Positions 1-11,626 of a stretch of DNA of 64,000 nt are shown here, in pieces. The notes below the pieces were generated by a model. That model searched no databases and was not told the DNA's origin. It saw nothing but the letters and a program-made list of their open reading frames with translations. How positions within the stretch are numbered: the first letter of the stretch is position 1; every line of letters starts with the position of its first letter. Source of the stretch: Morchella semilibera (Eukaryota; Ascomycota; Pezizomycetes; Pezizales; Morchellaceae); the NCBI GenBank assembly GCA_009192285.1, contig WBVU01000010.1, forward strand, positions 866,111-930,110, given 5' to 3'. A program made the translations under genes and the position numbers.

Positions 1-1943
1 CCTTTACCTTTGTATTGACCCCTACGCTGTTTTGCCAACTTGGTGCTTTGTGTTGAACTGAGAGAAGCAATTGATAGCGCTCTTTCGCCCTCTCCGACAC
101 TTCTTCCGGAAGAAACTGAACTCACACCATCGTTATCATAACCGTTACCATTAATATTGAGATGTGAGCGCTTGTTAGCCAATGATTTACCATCAGCACC
201 ATCTGATAGGTTACTCCTTGATGCTCGATGCGGTAAATTCAGTTCACTAAAAACCGGAAACTCTGAATCCGGTGGCGGGGGTGTATGCCCAGTAGTCATT
301 CCGTTCTCCTTTGGATATGGGGGGCCTGATTTTGCCGAGAGAATGGATGCTCTAGTCTCTGCATATGTCTCTGGAGTATCTGGCCTATTCGGTCCATCCG
401 GCATCTCAAGCCTCTCGCCATTAGGAATCGCACCCACAAGTGATACCCCTTCTCCGGCTTCTGACAAAATCGGGGATTGGGGAGGGCCAAGTCCAAGGCC
501 TGGCGCTTTAGGATACGACATATCGGACTTCTCAGGTATAGCGTCAGCGAACCCGTTGTCAATCGCATCATTTAATTCCGCCATGACTTGTGAAACTACC
601 TCTCGGTTGTTCTCTGAAACTTGAGAATCAGCGCCACCAGCAATTACCATACCCTGGCCACTTCCTTTTTCCATATCTGGAGTCAGAACTACCATTGGCT
701 GTGCAACGTTAGGCATACTTAAACTCTTGTCGAGCCTCTTGCTGCCCTGGCGTTCAAGTAGAGCAGACGCAACCGTTTGGTCGAACTTTGAAAGCTTCGT
801 TTGGTTATTAGTGGTCTTGATCTCGTTGAGTTGCGGGAGGATAAGGCGTTTTATAGCATCTTCAACAAGATCAAGAAGCGCCGGGTTATTGATTGAGGCG
901 GTTCTTTGCAGTTGGGACTCCTCCATTTGAGACGCCTTGCGGCGTTGTCTATTTTTCTCGGCGGTGATGTCGTCGACTTCTCGATCACGACTCTGGCTAC
1001 GGCTTCTCGCACGAGGTGCCTTTAGGTAGTCACCAGCCATCGTACTCCCACCCCTAACTTGCGATCCTCTCCGTGATTTAGTATTACGTCCTTTGCCCAA
1101 TTTTTCAAACCCTTCCATCACACTCTGTTCAATCGACTGCTTCTCGTGTTGACTTAGGGCGATTGATTCCCGATTAGATATGCGTTCCCGGCTAAGGCTT
1201 CTGCTCCTTCTACGACCCAATTTAGGTGCTTTAAGCCCAGCCTCTTCCTGAATATCGTACTCCCGACTAACACTCCTACTTCTTGCTCCTTTCTGCGACT
1301 TGGCTGAATCCTTCTCAAAGTAGCCTTCGGGTTGTTTGCTTCTTGATGCAGACCTATTCCGCCGAGCGGCACGACGATTGTAAGATTCACTTTTTTCCCT
1401 AGGAGAGCTGTTGGTAGACTCGGGGCTAGCTGCTTCCCGAGTGATGCTGACGTACGGTTGATCGGCAGAATTATATGATGTGACCGATGAATGGTCACCA
1501 GAAGTTGACCGATTATCACCCATAACTAACCTGTCCTCTCCAATGTGCGGCGACAGCGATATCCTCTGGGTATGGGATGGTCTTCGAGGGCTGGTACCAG
1601 CGTCCGAGATATGTATGCCATTGCCGTCAGAAGAAGTTTTAACTTGGTGGCGCCTTTGAGCCGAGGGGGTTACTTTGACCCGAACGCTCGGACGACGGTT
1701 GGGGGATCCGCCACCCGGCTTGCCATTTTCGAAATACTCTATCAGCAGTGAAGTGTTGGTTCCGCTCAAAGTGGTGCTTGCATCAGCATCTTTTTTTCTT
1801 CTTCGGTTCGTTTGAATAGTAATTGGACGGCCGTCCTCGGGAATAGAGAAACTGGTGTGATCTGTCCTGCGTGACAGGTCGGTTGCAGTGTAGCTCCCCT
1901 GAGAGCTGAGTACGGACTGCTCTTGTGCATTATTCCCGCCCAT
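1..1943 (-). CDS. Large disordered Ser/Arg-rich fungal protein, 5' part of gene (runs off left edge)
   Basis: I do not recognise a named family. The ATG at 1943 opens one uninterrupted frame to the left edge (647 codons, no stop, no intron needed). The N-terminus begins MGGNNAQEQSVLSSQG. Near residues 70-100 there is an ordered-looking block, LLIEYFENGKPGGG, followed by RRPSVRVKVTPS, which looks like the conserved patch of the protein. Beyond it lie many SRS/RSRS-type repeats (for example RSRSLSRERIS and RARSRSQSRDRE), then a short helical stretch (NPALLDLVEDAIKRLILPQL) and long Pro/Ser/Gly-rich linkers. Composition suggests a mostly disordered, phosphorylatable scaffold or nuclear/cortical protein; this is inference. 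The 3' end and any C-terminal domain lie outside the window. Confidence 0.8.
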   Translation of the reverse strand, partial: MGGNNAQEQSVLSSQGSYTATDLSRRTDHTSFSIPEDGRPITIQTNRRRKKDADASTTLSGTNTSLLIEYFENGKPGGGSPNRRPSVRVKVTPSAQRRHQVKTSSDGNGIHISDAGTSPRRPSHTQRISLSPHIGEDRLVMGDNRSTSGDHSSVTSYNSADQPYVSITREAASPESTNSSPREKSESYNRRAARRNRSASRSKQPEGYFEKDSAKSQKGARSRSVSREYDIQEEAGLKAPKLGRRRSRSLSRERISNRESIALSQHEKQSIEQSVMEGFEKLGKGRNTKSRRGSQVRGGSTMAGDYLKAPRARSRSQSRDREVDDITAEKNRQRRKASQMEESQLQRTASINNPALLDLVEDAIKRLILPQLNEIKTTNNQTKLSKFDQTVASALLERQGSKRLDKSLSMPNVAQPMVVLTPDMEKGSGQGMVIAGGADSQVSENNREVVSQVMAELNDAIDNGFADAIPEKSDMSYPKAPGLGLGPPQSPILSEAGEGVSLVGAIPNGERLEMPDGPNRPDTPETYAETRASILSAKSGPPYPKENGMTTGHTPPPPDSEFPVFSELNLPHRASRSNLSDGADGKSLANKRSHLNINGNGYDNDGVSSVSSGRSVGEGERALSIASLSSTQSTKLAKQRRGQYKGK

Positions 1944-4900
1944 TTTTGTTGAATTTACCAACTATGACCGCGTGCGGCCTAGGCGCCAAAAAAAGAGACA
2001 AATTAGAAACAGTCTAATAGGGATTTCGTGGAGAATTGATTTGGTACCTTTTTGTTGATGCCCACGTTGCTGACTCTGTCGCTGTGAATCAACCAGCCGC
2101 AAGGCAGGCAGATACACCAATAACGCCAACGGAGGAAGAAGAAAATAACTTCTTTACGGGTAGAGCTCCGCCTGGTGAGCAATAACAGCGGAAGAGAAAA
2201 TAGAGGCAAGTATTATTCCAATGAATGTATCTTCTTTTGATGGCGATTGATTGCTAGGAGAGGGAGGTAACAACAGTGATGGTGATAACGATGATGATGA
2301 TGGAGGGGGTTGGGGGTTGGGGGTTGGGTGTGAGAGGATAAGGAAAGAAGAGCGGATGAGACGCTGGAATGAGCGACGGGAGGGCCTGGCAGGTGATGGT
2401 GCTCCCAGTTGGTTGGAGGCGGGCAACCGAGGCGAGCGGCGGGGAGTGAAGAGGACGTGAATGGGGGGGGTGGTAGAGCTCTTTTCTTCCTGCTCCTCTT
2501 CCACGACGCTTTTGATCCGAGTGGTTGTAGTTGAGGACGGTGATGGTACTGTGTGTTTACTGGGTCGAGTGGCCTGGCTGCTTTAGCTGATTAGAGAGCT
2601 ATTAGCCAAGGTAGTTAGGTATGTCACTGTTTGTGTTTGCCCTCTCTTCTATCCAAACGCGCGAAACGGCCGCGAGGGATGCGCGAAGAAAATTTGAATG
2701 GCAACACAACAGGCTGAGAATAGCAGTGCAGCAGAAGTACCTACAGGCGCCTGTGGGTGTAGAGGGGCCCTGGCTTTTGATGATGATGATGGATAAACTA
2801 ACCATACAGCAGGCTGAGAACCAGAACAACAACAACAACAACAATAACAAAAACTAACCCAACCAACAGCCTACTTTCGCTTCTTCTTCTCGAGCGATAA
2901 ATGGTAGGCTGGGTGTAAACAAATCTCAGTGACACAAAAATAATATATGGTGGCGGCGGTGCTTTCCCTGTGTAAGCAAGCGCAATTCCTGGGTCGACTT
3001 TTCCTAGCCCCCTCCCCCCCATTTGTTGTGCGCCTGCCCTTTTTCCCTTTTGTCCGCGGCTGAGACCGACTGCGGTAAAGTGAATACATCACGATTGGAG
3101 CTTCCTTGCATACTCTGCTCTTATTCTAACACGGCACCCTCTTTCTGAAAATCCATAGCTCTATCAGGAGCTGATCTTGATCACAACGGAGCATCACGCA
3201 TTTGAGGGAATATCACATAATTAAAAGCCACTTGAGAAGCCTAGGTTTTTGATTTGAAACGAGATCGATGAGCTTTTTTTCTGAGCCCTGAACACTAAGG
3301 GTATACTCGCAGAATCCTACAGTAGAGTAAATATATGATGGTATATATGCTACTGTAGGTACCAACTAAAATAATTCCAAGCTACTGATTGGGATGGTGC
3401 AGTAAATCCCTTAGGCACAAGCAACCGCTCCCGCGCGCTGCATGTAATTTTTTCGGAGGCTACATACCAAAAATGTAGGTACACATACCTCTAGGCTCTT
3501 AGTTCCTCTGAGTGGAAAAAGAAAAAATGCAGGAGAAGACTCTTTCTTGGTGGAGGGATGAGTTGTCTCCGCCTGCATCAGAATTTTATCTCTTTGATCA
3601 CGACGTTAAGAGTGCTGCTCAGTGGGCAGCACGTACGCCAAGGCCAAGCCTTATTATTATCCCTGACCGTTTCTATAGCAATAAGGGTTCACGCGAGATC
3701 CAAATAATGAGACAGAACCCGTACGTACATGTAGGTACACCATATACATGTATGTATACCGTATCATCCGAATAAATCCGTTGCGAGACAGCAGGGATAT
3801 AGGCCAACCAGAGCCCACCTTTAGGCGTCAATATCCTTCAGATTTTGCGGTATATGACAGCGCCTAGGTATTGAGATACATGTATGTGCATGATACATCT
3901 GAAGCATATTGTATTTTTTCCAGCCGTCTGGTTGGCTTTTCTCTTGTCATTTGTATCCAACAGCGATGCCCCTTAATCACAAACCCGTCCCCCACAATGC
4001 CGAATATTTACCTTTAAACGTCCGCCCATTGGGGCTGGTTTTGCCGGTGAAGAGAGCTGAAAAACGACAGATGTAGGTACGTACATGTATACATACATCT
4101 ACTTAAGCAGGTACTCTGATATCTACGGGCATCAATTACTTAACTACACATCTACATGTAGCTACGTGGTCTACTCCTACAGCAACGGCACTGTACCTAT
4201 TGGGTCCTTTTCCATCCATATCAAGTCACCACATGCGTTTCCTGGGTAAAGATGCTTATGTCTGATACCTGTCAGTAACCATCTTATGAGTACTCTACAT
4301 ACTTACATGTAGGTACATGTAGTTGCGTAGTTCCTTAAAGGAACGTAGTCAAGCATACGAATGAACGTGGCTCATCCCACGCTTTCTTGACATGCGGCTC
4401 TATCAAGCATTTCGACCTAAGAACTTCGCTACACATACATGTATGTACCCCCCACGAAACCGGGAACGGCACTTACCGAAATTCCGATGTCAAACTGAAG
4501 CATGTTTCACACCTGACGCTATCCGGACTACGAGGAATTTGCTACATACCTCAGTCCTGGACTATAGCTATCTGTTATTGACGTCGATCGTTAGTTCTGT
4601 AGTTCTGTTGCTGTAGATGCTCTTAGAGACCTAGGCTTTCTGCAGCCTGTGAGATATATGCCTTTGGGTCTTAATTCGGCACGTTGATTTTCTCCCTGCA
4701 GATAGGTTGCATACAACCAACCAATCAGTATAGCCACATTCCGAAGATCGGACGGCTTATCTGATACTTCCCTATGCGATGATTCGAAACAAAAATTTGC
4801 TTCTGGTGTAATTATTCATTGGGCTCAACTTCGGATCCTGGGACATCCTGGTGCATCTCAGGTGATTCGCAGTCTCGAACACAGAATTTGTGGGGAGATA

Positions 4901-5319
4901 TTTTACGGACCCGCGTTTTGGTCGGCTAGATGAGAGGAGCATCGAAAAACCTCTAAGGCTATCTCTTTACCTTATCAGCTCATGAGAGACCCGCCGGGGA
5001 AAGTGGGCGTACTATTCCCTTCCAGACCTACCACAAATTTGCCCCCCAAAATAGGGAAAAATATAGGATGCAGCTATATTAGCAGGCAAATAGGAATTTT
5101 AAGTTGCGTAAGTGGGTCCTGCTACAACGGAAGCCGAGTGATATCGTATGATCTGGGATGCGGCATCTGCGGCGAGGTATTTCTGTTGTAGATCATTATG
5201 CCTGCAGTGGGGTATATGTGAGACACATCAGGAAAAGTTTTAGTAGCTTATTGGGGCAGGAGGTCTATCATAATAAATCACGCGAGAAATTGAGGATTCG
5301 AAATTTGTAAGGCACAGTA

Positions 5320-5448
5320 GTACTCGCAAACTCCTGACGTTTGTAAAATGGACCGCTATTGCATGCCATACAAATTCGCGCCAAGTCCAAAATTTACTAT
5401 GGTATGCAATAGTGGCCCATTTCACAAACGCCAGGAGTTTGCGAGTAC
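5320..5448. repeat. Foldback MITE, copy A of a two-copy family
   Basis: The left arm starts GTACTCGCAAACTCCTGACG and the right arm ends with its near-exact reverse complement (…CCAGGAGTTTGCGAGTAC). The arms pair over about 55 bp with few mismatches and leave a short centre, so the whole 129-bp unit forms one hairpin. The same unit occurs at 8275-8416 in the opposite orientation. No open frame is present. A clear target-site duplication is not visible. Confidence 0.85.
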
Positions 5449-6274
5449 AGTGCCCACCCGCATGTAGGTTTATGTGACAAGCCCAATCACCACTGTGCAC
5501 AGGTGCCCATCCCAAAATACGACCTGGGGATCATTCGCTGGTACAATATCCACTGCTCTTTCCCATCACATATACTTATACCCATATTAGTACCTTAAAT
5601 CACCAAGAATTTATTAGTGATTTAACGCTAGACGAGAGTTGAGTAGTGTCTTTTTTTCTTTTTTTTAAGAAAAAAGGTTTTGCATTGTATGACATTTTCT
5701 TGGTAGGATGATTCAAAGGACACCCGGGTTTTTTCAACACGGGATCTAACTTTACCTGGATGTTGACACGATATAGAAAGTCTAAATCCAAGGAGGCAGA
5801 GGCTGCTAGATGAAAGATCCGGACCCAGTCTGAGCTAGCTCCTCCTCAATCGAATCATTATCAAACTAGCGAGGAGCCACTATATGTGCATGCGCGCGCC
5901 TCGAATGCACTAGTTGAAGAGGTGCTCATAGGACATCACATCCAGTATTGGTAAATCCCCCCCCTAAAAGTGTGGTCAGTGTCCTTGACAGTTTTTAAAA
6001 GAGATACTGGCTTGGTTTGTTAGGTTTAAATTCCGATCTTCGAGTGATAATATATGATCTATAACCAAATGACCAGCGCGGCCTAGCAATAGTGATAGGT
6101 AAAATACATGTAACTTATACATAGTTTACTATATGTAAGTAGTCCATACGCTTAGGTTTTTAGATTGTTCAATGTGCAGCTTCGGTCCATTCAAACGCTG
6201 AGATATGGGGGAATATGATTAGCCATGTATATATAAATGTAGCTATATGTATATAAGTACAAGTACACGTACAC

Positions 6275-6363
6275 GTACTACGGTGTGAAGGGTAAGTGAG
6301 TAGAACTCGACGGTGCGGTTTGCGTTGCTACGTTCTGCTCACTTACCCTTGACACCGTAGTAC
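6275..6363. repeat. Short foldback element (31-bp arms)
   Basis: The arm GTACTACGGTGTGAAGGGTA continues GTGAGTAGAAC; it is repeated in reverse complement as GTTCTGCTCACTTACCCTTG followed by ACACCGTAGTAC. Arms of about 33 bp with two mismatches enclose a loop of roughly 25 bp. The unit is unrelated in sequence to the MITE at 5320-5448. It ends in GTAC at both sides, as that family does. Confidence 0.8.
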
Positions 6364-6482
6364 TTAGCGCTAGCTATAGGAGGTCTATGCCTTGAGAACA
6401 CCCCATTATAATAGATACGGTTTATATGGTATAGATTATGATACAGATTTTTCAAAGAGCCAAATACATGTACCTCCCAAGT

Positions 6483-6581
6483 GCACATGCTATGGAGCGG
6501 TAAATGTGTCAAAAGTAATTTTACCATCGGTGGTGAAATTACTTTTGACACATTTATAATTTACCGCACCATACACATGCC
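6483..6581. repeat. Short foldback element (about 40-bp arms)
   Basis: The left arm reads CATGCTATGGAGCGGTAAAT then GTGTCAAAAGTAATTT. The right arm is its reverse complement with a 7-bp insertion (AAATTACTTTTGACACATTT, then ATAATTTACCGCACCATAC). The loop is only about 12 bp, so this is an almost perfect long hairpin. No coding potential. Confidence 0.8.
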
Positions 6582-7180
6582 ATATTTTGGGACAAAGTTT
6601 ATCACCGTATTAACCTAAGGTTTATGCCTAGCGTACTACATGTAGTCATATGGTACACATATATAGTCTATGTTTTAGGCCATAAAATAGGGCGTTGCTC
6701 ATGTTTATCCTCTGCTCATACAGGCCCATGCTTATAAGAACACGTATTCCAGTAAGTAAATACTCCTATAGACTCGATCATGGAGCCCGGCTTTTATTTC
6801 AGACCGACCAGGTTTATTGGAATGGGGCTGTGTGTATGATATATATGTCCATCAGAAGGGGTAGAAGGCGTACAGAGAGAGAACAAGTCATGCAGCGGCT
6901 TCCAGCACTGAAATGAAATGTCTCTTTAATTCTCCTATCTTAGTAATTCAACCCAAAAGTAGATCTGGGTGGTGTAATAGTACCAGGCTGAGGGCCGGAA
7001 ATCACTTGTATATATATAAATGGGCCCGCATATATAGTAACTTCATAAATACATGTAGTGGTATTGGTATACCTCAGGGCAGAACCAGCCTATTTCATTT
7101 TTAGGTGGCATAATGCTTAGATATATGCCTCCATGTACATGCAGTTGTGGTCAAAAAACCACAGCCGCAGCCTCTACTCC

Positions 7181-8097
7181 TTAAGTCTTACTGTGAACAC
7201 AAAGTCCAATCCCAGCCAGTACGAGTGCCATCCCAATCCACGTCTCTGTTCATATTAGTTAGTGTACGCTGGTAAAAATGGGAGAAAGACTAGGGAGAAG
7301 CGTTGTTATAAGGTCAACAAACCTTTGCTAATGACCTTTCGCTCAGCAAACCACTCCCCTACTACAGTGAACAAGAAAGCAAGGGAGTTGACAATGGGAA
7401 CAGTAAGAGATAGTTCTACGGCGTAGTTTAGAAACAAGTAATCAACGCGGCAGCCAAAGGGGGGGAGGGGGAGGGGGTTATATACCAGCTTTCCCAATCA
7501 ACAGGAAAAACCACACTGATCCCGTAAGATTTATGACTACACGAAACTATACATCAAAAAATGAAACACTCGGGAGATAGATAATTGTAATTGTAACATA
7601 CGTAGCGGGATCGCATAACTTGGCCTTTTTAGCATATCGAAAGCTGCAAATGCGGCCCTGTAGTAGACACGTGCAGGTTCGTTAGTAGCCTAAATAAAAA
7701 GCGATAGAATAATAGCAAACTCCATGGTGAAAACAAAACAGGTTAAATTACTAACTTCAAGATAATCTTCTTAGCCACACCGGTATTTGGGTCCTCCAAG
7801 ACCGCCCTCTTAGGCGGGCTATAGTTTACTGCTGCCTTGCGTATGAATCTACACCTCTCGCCTATAATTAGTTCCGATTCCTTTTAGATATGTACTACAT
7901 GCACTTGTATGATTGTGGTTTTGGTAAGTTGGACATTGGAACCTACGGGTTGGTAAACCCCCTATGCATACTGTTAGCCTAGCTAGCTCAGTTGGTAAAT
8001 GTGATATTAAATGAGTGATTACATACCATGCCATTCCGACCATAATGAAGCCAATGACCCATCGTATAACTCCAGGGTCTTCCGGTGTGTCTGCCAT
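7181..8097 (-). CDS. TMEM234-family small membrane protein (seven exons)
   Basis: A 159-aa multi-pass membrane protein of the TMEM234 / DMT-transporter-like family; its biochemical role is not established. Exons I derive: 8097..8027, 7961..7947, 7848..7752, 7689..7602, 7536..7486, 7415..7323, 7245..7181 (total 480 nt, all borders GT/AG). The N-terminus runs RWVIGFIMVGMAWGFTNPFI, the family's first helix and signature WGxTNPxxR. Further in are LKRPSYAIPLLINLTGS, then VWFFLLIGKAELSLTVPIVN, then SLAFLFTVVGEWFAERKVIS and TWIGMALVLAGIGLCVHSK. About four hydrophobic helices cover most of the chain. Exon 2 is only 15 bp; without it the WGFTNPFI signature is lost. The borders are fixed by frame and by family motif, so confidence is good, although no transcript is available. 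Confidence 0.88.
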
Positions 8098-8274
8098 GGT
8101 GTCTTATCGTGAGAAAGCTAAGATGTGAACTAAGCTGAGGGAGTTATCGCGTGTTGACGATTGTGGTATGTACGAGAACCCTAACCCTTTGAGAGAGCCT
8201 ATGGGATCCCTGTATTGTAAATACATGTATGTATGTACCATTACCATCAATTTGATACAATACATACAATACCG

Positions 8275-8416
8275 GTACTGTATACTCGTACTTTCCTGAC
8301 GTTTGTAAAGGGGACCACTATTGCATACCATACTAAATTTCGGGCTTGGCGCGTATTTGTATGGCATACAATAGCGGTCATTTTCACAAACGTCAGGAAC
8401 ATACGAGTACTTGTAC
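8275..8416. repeat. Foldback MITE, copy B (inverted relative to copy A)
   Basis: The arms share CCTGACGTTTGTAAA, ACCACTATTGCATACCAT and AAACGTCAGGA with the copy at 5320-5448. The centre here (GGGCTTGGCGCG) is the reverse complement of the centre of copy A (CGCGCCAAGTCC), so the two copies lie in opposite orientation. It sits about 180 bp upstream of the TMEM234-type start codon. No open frame; target duplication unclear. Confidence 0.85.
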
Positions 8417-8739
8417 TTACATGTATGTGCTCTATGCAGGTGCCTCGTAAATCTTAAGTATAGGATATAAAAGACATCTGTATGAATTATATATTGTGCT
8501 CTTATTGGTATGATTGGATACATGCGAACTAGTTTTCGCTCAACTGAACCATTAATGAGTACATGTAGGTACATCATGCTCTAAATAACTAATGCTTATA
8601 GCCAAAGTTCGAGCAATTATAATTCTTCAGTTGCCGCATGTAGTGGGTAAGGATAGGATGCCCGGGACTCCGTTGGTGTAGATGTAGTCGCAGCAATGGC
8701 CTAAATGGAGATAAAATACAGGTGCTCATAATATTGAGT

Positions 8740-10328
8740 TTACATGTATTTATCAGCCCTATTCTTCAAAAATGCAATCATTGCCCTCAACCTCCCTTCC
8801 GCATCCTCAAGCGCATGACGTGCCTCCTTCTCCTTCCCCTTATTTATCCTTCTATCGCCTGTGGCCTTTTTCTTTCTCTCTTCGATTCCCTTCTCGACGG
8901 CTAGCTCAAGTTCCGTGCTCCAGACCAACTCTGCCTCTGTTAAGAGCAATCGCATCATACTCTCTAGTAGTATCGCAACTTTAGCATTGTCGCTAACAGA
9001 AGTCGTATTAGCAGGCCAAGGGAGATATCTATTCATGAGCTTTTCAACTGTCAAATCATCTGTTTCATCCCTCTCCGGTGCAGGGGCTTTCGATGAGATG
9101 ATAGTATCGAGAATGAGCTGATTTAATGCCGCCCGATAGCTAGGCTCTGCGGAAATGAAGGTTGATGTAAAAAGCATAAAGCTCGGCGGCGAAAAACGCA
9201 ATATAATGTCTTTATATTCGCGATAAAGATCCTCAATGTCGATGTAACAGCGATGGTAAGATACAGATGAGAGTAGGGATAGAAATCGTTGTCGTAGAAC
9301 AAGGGCTTCCATCCCACCCCACTCATCTGCTACACCGGGATCATCATCCTCTACATTAGAAATAACATCGACCATTTCGGTATCCTCTGATGTTGATTTA
9401 GGCGCTGCTGAAGAGGTGGTCTCGGGTTCGTTCCCTTCATCATCGATAAACGAGCTGTTGAGGCTTCCCATATTGCTCTTCTTTGGACGCTTTGTAGAAA
9501 GCTCATCTTTATAGATCGGGTTCCACCGATCTAAACTCGATGCATTCCCATCATTGGCAAAGATTGCACGAATAACCTTTTTATAACCTGCGCTCCCTTT
9601 TGTATCTGGGAGCATTTTGACAATCAGGGCATTCTTCGACGCGTCAGGGTTGCCTGTCTGCGCATTCGTTGATTGCCTATCTTCCCAATCTGCCTCTAAT
9701 ACATCCAGCAAGATCTCCAATTGCAGCTTCCACCACTTCCACCTTTTAGGGTGTTTGACTGAACATGTGAATCCCCACCCGACGATTGCCCACACATCCT
9801 CCGCTACGGCGAACAGTGACTCGCCTTCAGCAAGTTCACCAGTGAGATGATCATCAGTGGTGGTATTGGTAGCCGGCGAGTTACCTCTATCTCTCTCTTT
9901 TTTAGTCCTTCGCCCGCGGACCCTGGTATCGTCAAACACCCACGCAGCTGCAAAGTCGGAATTAAGAGGTCCAATCGATTTCAGTATTCGGCGGAGGAGG
10001 AGAAAGGCATCAATAGGTGCTGTGGGGGTGGGCTCATTCCTAGAAAGCTGACTAGTGAGGTATGGATGGGAAACGAGGGTTGTTATCAGACGGATGTGGG
10101 TGTGAGGGGGGACGAGGGCCGCAGAGGGCGAAGGACTGGATACACCAGGGCTTATGACACCCCCGAGACATTCAATCGCCTGGGCATCTGAGGTTTGTCA
10201 GTTATAGCAGAGAAAGGAGATAGAAGGGAAAGCAAACATAAGGATTCTTCGAGAGCACCACGAATACGATCATTAAGATTATAAGGGACAGGCTTTGTTG
10301 ACCTGTATTTAGGGGGATGTTCGGCCAT
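8740..10328 (-). CDS. Conserved-looking fungal protein of unknown function, 512 aa
   Basis: Not recognised. Two exons: 10328..10238 and 10187..8740 (1539 nt). The ATG at 10328 starts MAEHPPKYRSTKPVPYNLND. The intron (donor GTTTGC, acceptor CTCAG, branch-like AACTGAC) joins RGALEESLY to AQAIECLGGVISPG. The donor is weak; an alternative GTGCTC donor 19 bp upstream would give the same frame with fewer residues. The chain is largely helical, with Trp-rich segments (VWAIVGWGF, RWKWWKLQLEILLDVL), an acidic linker and a basic tail (ERKKKATGDRRINKGKEKEA). There is no signal peptide or membrane segment. The acidic linker, KRPKKS-type basic patch and basic tail suggest a nuclear helical-repeat scaffold; this is inference. 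It diverges from RBX1 across 386 bp. Confidence 0.75.
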
Positions 10329-10714
10329 AATAAATATCAGCGAGTGGAATTGAAGTAATCAATGGTAGGGGATGCGGCCTGAGATTCGCCGAAAGTTGAT
10401 TGCACTATCTTATCTACATACATGTAAGTAAAGTACATAGGATCATTGCTGCCTAAATACGTGTACCTACGACATATGTAGTACAAGCCATATGTACCTT
10501 ACTACCATTAGCTACATGTAGGTGTCTGAGTAGGCCCCACCAATCCATGTAGCTATCAGCCTCCTCCACCACTACCACCACCACCACCACCACCAACATC
10601 ACCACCCCACCACCCCCAACAAGGTACACATCATTGGTATCCTCATAACATACCCTTCTTACAACTCGCTATCGCTGTCCTATTAAGGAATTATCTGAGA
10701 AGCAACTAGTCACC
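10329..10714. promoter_or_regulatory. Divergent promoter between unknown gene and RBX1
   Basis: 386 bp between two start codons pointing outward. It contains two TACATGTA copies and a CCA/CCACCA microsatellite at about 10558-10618 that lies 95-155 bp upstream of the RBX1 ATG. No TATA box stands out. Confidence 0.5.
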
Positions 10715-11244
10715 ATGGCCGACGTTGATATGAAGGATGCTACCGCTACCGCTACGCCAAAGGAGGGAAAAGCTGTCTCCAAGGGTGGACCCTCTGGTGA
10801 TTCTGGAAAGCCACGATTCGAGGTTAAGAAGGTGATTTCTAGAGTAACTCACGTCAAAAGAGCGATGCTGATAAAGGAACAGTGGAACGCCGTTGCCCTC
10901 TGGTCGTGGGATATCGTCGTCGAGAACTGTGCCATCTGTCGCAACCACATTATGGACCTTTGTATGTTATTCTCCTACTAATTTCAATGTGGCTCAGAAC
11001 ACTAACTGGGGCAGGCATCGAGTGTCAAGCCAACCAAGCCAGCGCCGTCAGTGAGGAGTGCACGGTTGCTTGGGGCATCTGTAATGTACGTTGTACCTTG
11101 TCTCATAACTGCATACTAGTTAAAGTGCTAATTTATTGTCAACAGCACGCCTTTCACTTCCACTGTATATCTCGTTGGTTGAAGACTCGCCAGGTCTGCC
11201 CACTTGACAACCGAGACTGGGAGTTCCAGAAGTATGGAAAATAA
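10715..11244 (+). CDS. hrt1: RING-box protein of SCF/cullin-RING ubiquitin ligases (RBX1/HRT1/ROC1)
   Basis: Catalytic RING subunit that recruits E2 to cullins. Four exons: 10715..10831, 10883..10961, 11015..11085, 11146..11244; product 121 aa, the usual length for the family. After a variable N-terminus comes [18 protein letters not shown], then the RING-H2 ligands [16 protein letters not shown], then [20 protein letters not shown] and [16 protein letters not shown], including the extra zinc ligands typical of RBX1. Essential and nearly invariant in eukaryotes. Acts in nucleus and cytosol on cell-cycle and signalling substrates. All introns have GT/AG borders; nothing odd. Confidence 0.97.
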
Positions 11245-11626
11245 CTTCTTTCGTTAAAGAAAAAAATCAATTTCCTACAGGAAATAGCACGGGAAGTTTC
11301 TGGGTATATGAATAAATGAGGAAATGCCACTGAGCAGTATATCTCTGTCCGTTTAACAGAGTTCATGGAACGGTTTGGAGCTTACAATCAGCTTCCGCCT
11401 ATTCCACCAAGACTGGGATTCCGTGTAATAAGCATATTTCTTTGTATTCTATCTGTTTTACCAACGGACGTTATACATTAGGCTTTACCTCTTTTCATAT
11501 ACTGGCGCGGGCCCAAGCACGGATACGCATGTAGCGAGGTTCAGGCTCGATCAAAAAGTGATTATGCAAACAAAGGCTTCGCTTTTGTAAATATATATAT
11601 GTTATAACGACGTGCTTCTATTTATC

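Larger units (their letters stand above)
1944..7180. other. Long AT-rich intergenic region with foldback elements, no convincing gene
   Basis: The first part (to about 3100) is the promoter and 5' leader side of the SR-rich gene and contains simple sequence (GAT-rich near 2280-2310, CAA/AAC repeats near 2825-2855). From about 3500 on, the DNA is AT-rich with many copies of TACATGTA and GTAGGTAC. It carries three hairpin-forming inverted repeats, listed separately. Open frames here are short, use non-ATG starts and show no family features. I see no tRNA or rRNA. Confidence 0.6.

Noticed and set aside
2154-2504. 116-codon Pro/Ser-rich frame upstream of the SR-rich gene
   Set aside because: Low-complexity translation of simple sequence; no homology features and it starts at a doubtful codon.
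3512-5191. Several 60-90 codon frames in the AT-rich region
   Set aside because: Short, partly non-ATG starts, interrupted by the TACATGTA motif and inverted repeats; no family signal.
7973-8007. Stretch AGCCTAGCTAGCTCAGTTGG resembling a tRNA D-arm (A box)
   Set aside because: No matching B box (GGTTCRANYCC) or acceptor pairing follows, and the stretch lies in an intron of the TMEM234-type gene.
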